From Bacillus tuaregi (GTDB lineage: Bacteria; Bacillota; Bacilli; Bacillales; Cytobacillaceae), in contig NZ_LT629731.1 in NCBI RefSeq assembly GCF_900104575.1, positions 2,801,805-2,865,804 on the forward strand: 64,000 nucleotides of DNA, given 5' to 3'. Of this stretch, positions 63,086 through 64,000 are shown one piece after another. Below the pieces are notes generated by a model, which saw only the letters and a program-made list of their open reading frames with translations, ran no database searches and was not told the origin of the DNA. Both the position numbers and the translations under genes were made by a program. Each line of letters begins with the position of its first letter. Positions within the stretch are counted from its first letter, which is position 1.

Positions 63086-64000
63086 CTAAACAGGGTAAAC
63101 CGGATGTTTCCTCGAACTAAAGGTCATTTCTTTCGTTTCATATAGAGCAAACCGCGAAATAAGAAATGTTCTTAACTCATGAGGCGCTATGATGTCATCC
63201 ACAATTAGCTCTGCAGCTAATTTATAAATATCAATTGTTTCTTGATATGCCTTCTCTTTCTCAAGCTTAAACGAAAGTTTTTCCTTTGGATCCTCTAATT
63301 CATTTAGTTTATTAGAATAAACTGCATTCACTGCCGCCTCAGGTCCCATAACAGCAATTTGGGCAGTTGGTAAAGCGACACAGCAATCTGGTTCAAAAGC
63401 TGGACCTGCCATTGCATAAAGACCAGCACCATAAGCTTTTCGGAGAATAACAGAGATTTTTGGTACTGTTGCTGTACTCATAGCTGCTATGAACTTAGCA
63501 CCATGACGAATGATTCCGGCTCTTTCAACCTTTGTACCAATCATAAAGCCAGGTACATCCGTTAAAAACAGCAGCGGAATATGAAAGGCATCGCACAGAG
63601 TAATAAACCGGGCTCCTTTATCGGAAGAGTCAACGAACAAGACGCCCCCTTTTACCTTTGGCTGATTCGCAACAATCCCTACTACCTTTCCATTTATTCT
63701 TGCCAATCCAGTAATTAATTCAGATGCAAATAATCTTTTGATTTCAAAGAAACTATCCTGATCAATTAGCGCATCAATACAATCATACATATTAAAGGGA
63801 ATATTTTGATTTACAGGGATAATTTTTTCTAAATTAATCCCTTCTTTAGGACTCTTCACAGCAACTTCTGCGGGCTTCCCTTTGAAATTAACCGGTAAAT
63901 AGCTTAAATATTGTTGGGCTAGTGTGATTGCCTCTTCTTCATTTTGAACCAATATATCCCCACAGCCGCTAATGGAGCAATGCATATTAGCTCCACCCAT
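63086..64000 (-). CDS. Acyl-CoA carboxylase carboxyltransferase subunit (propionyl/methylmalonyl-type), C-terminal part
   Basis: The last 304 residues of a biotin-dependent carboxyltransferase (PccB/AccD5/YngE family). It includes CoA- and biotin-binding loops: DVPGFMIGTKVERAGIIRHGAKF, ISVILRKAYGAGLYAMAGPAF, and AQIAVMGPEAAVNAVY. The C-terminus RKHPVYPV is family-like. The first half of the gene is beyond the window edge, so length and start are unknown. Relatives carboxylate propionyl-CoA or methylcrotonyl-CoA; the substrate cannot be told from this half. In B. subtilis rpmF and ylbP flank panE instead. Confidence 0.9.
   Translation of the reverse strand: MGGANMHCSISGCGDILVQNEEEAITLAQQYLSYLPVNFKGKPAEVAVKSPKEGINLEKIIPVNQNIPFNMYDCIDALIDQDSFFEIKRLFASELITGLARINGKVVGIVANQPKVKGGVLFVDSSDKGARFITLCDAFHIPLLFLTDVPGFMIGTKVERAGIIRHGAKFIAAMSTATVPKISVILRKAYGAGLYAMAGPAFEPDCCVALPTAQIAVMGPEAAVNAVYSNKLNELEDPKEKLSFKLEKEKAYQETIDIYKLAAELIVDDIIAPHELRTFLISRFALYETKEMTFSSRKHPVYPV

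Overview
The window is chromosomal DNA from a low-GC, endospore-forming member of the Bacillaceae. The evidence is the sporulation genes spoIIGA, sigE, sigG, spoVD and spoVE, a bacillithiol gene (bshC), a meso-DAP-type MurE (DNPR motif), T-box and PyrR control, and a gene order that follows the Bacillus subtilis mraZ-to-prpC segment almost gene for gene. Nearly everything is transcribed leftward (minus strand). Only rqcH is on the plus strand. I cannot name the species.

Layout in transcription order (right to left). 64000-61600: the 3' part of an acyl-CoA carboxyltransferase, panE, a small DUF3397-like membrane protein and bshC. 59990-40080: the dcw division and cell-wall cluster, mraZ-rsmH-ftsL-pbpB-spoVD-murE-(stand-alone Mur N-terminal domain)-mraY-murD-spoVE-murG-murB-divIB-ylxW-ylxX-sbp-ftsA-ftsZ, broken into transcription units by several hairpins. 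39970-37100: spoIIGA-sigE and sigG, with recognisable sporulation promoters. 37020-33000: ylmC-pgeF-ylmE-sepF-ylmG-ylmH-divIVA. 33010-27660: ileS under an isoleucine T-box, then ylyA, lspA and rluD. 27660-15650: the complete pyrimidine operon pyrR-pyrP-pyrB-pyrC-pyrAA-pyrAB-pyrK-pyrD-pyrF-pyrE, with PyrR attenuators before pyrR and pyrP. 15570-10010: a PPK2-type polyphosphate kinase, rqcH (divergent) and a Ca2+ P-type ATPase. 9850-1: yloC-remA-gmk-rpoZ, coaBC-priA-def-fmt-rsmB-rlmN and the start of prpC.

The genes act together in septum and wall synthesis (dcw, sepF, divIVA), in commitment to sporulation (SpoIIGA activating pro-SigE, then SigG), in de novo UMP synthesis, and in translation initiation, rRNA modification and ribosome rescue (def, fmt, rsmB, rlmN, rqcH, ileS).

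I found no new multi-gene system, CRISPR array, prophage, tRNA or rRNA. The less ordinary content is between genes. A structured repeat of about 194 bp occurs twice, and an internally deleted piece of it lies inside the ileS T-box leader. A second repeat with a 26-bp direct duplication supplies the end of spoIIGA. A third hairpin repeat precedes rqcH. The third pyr attenuator appears to be missing and other hairpins stand in its place.
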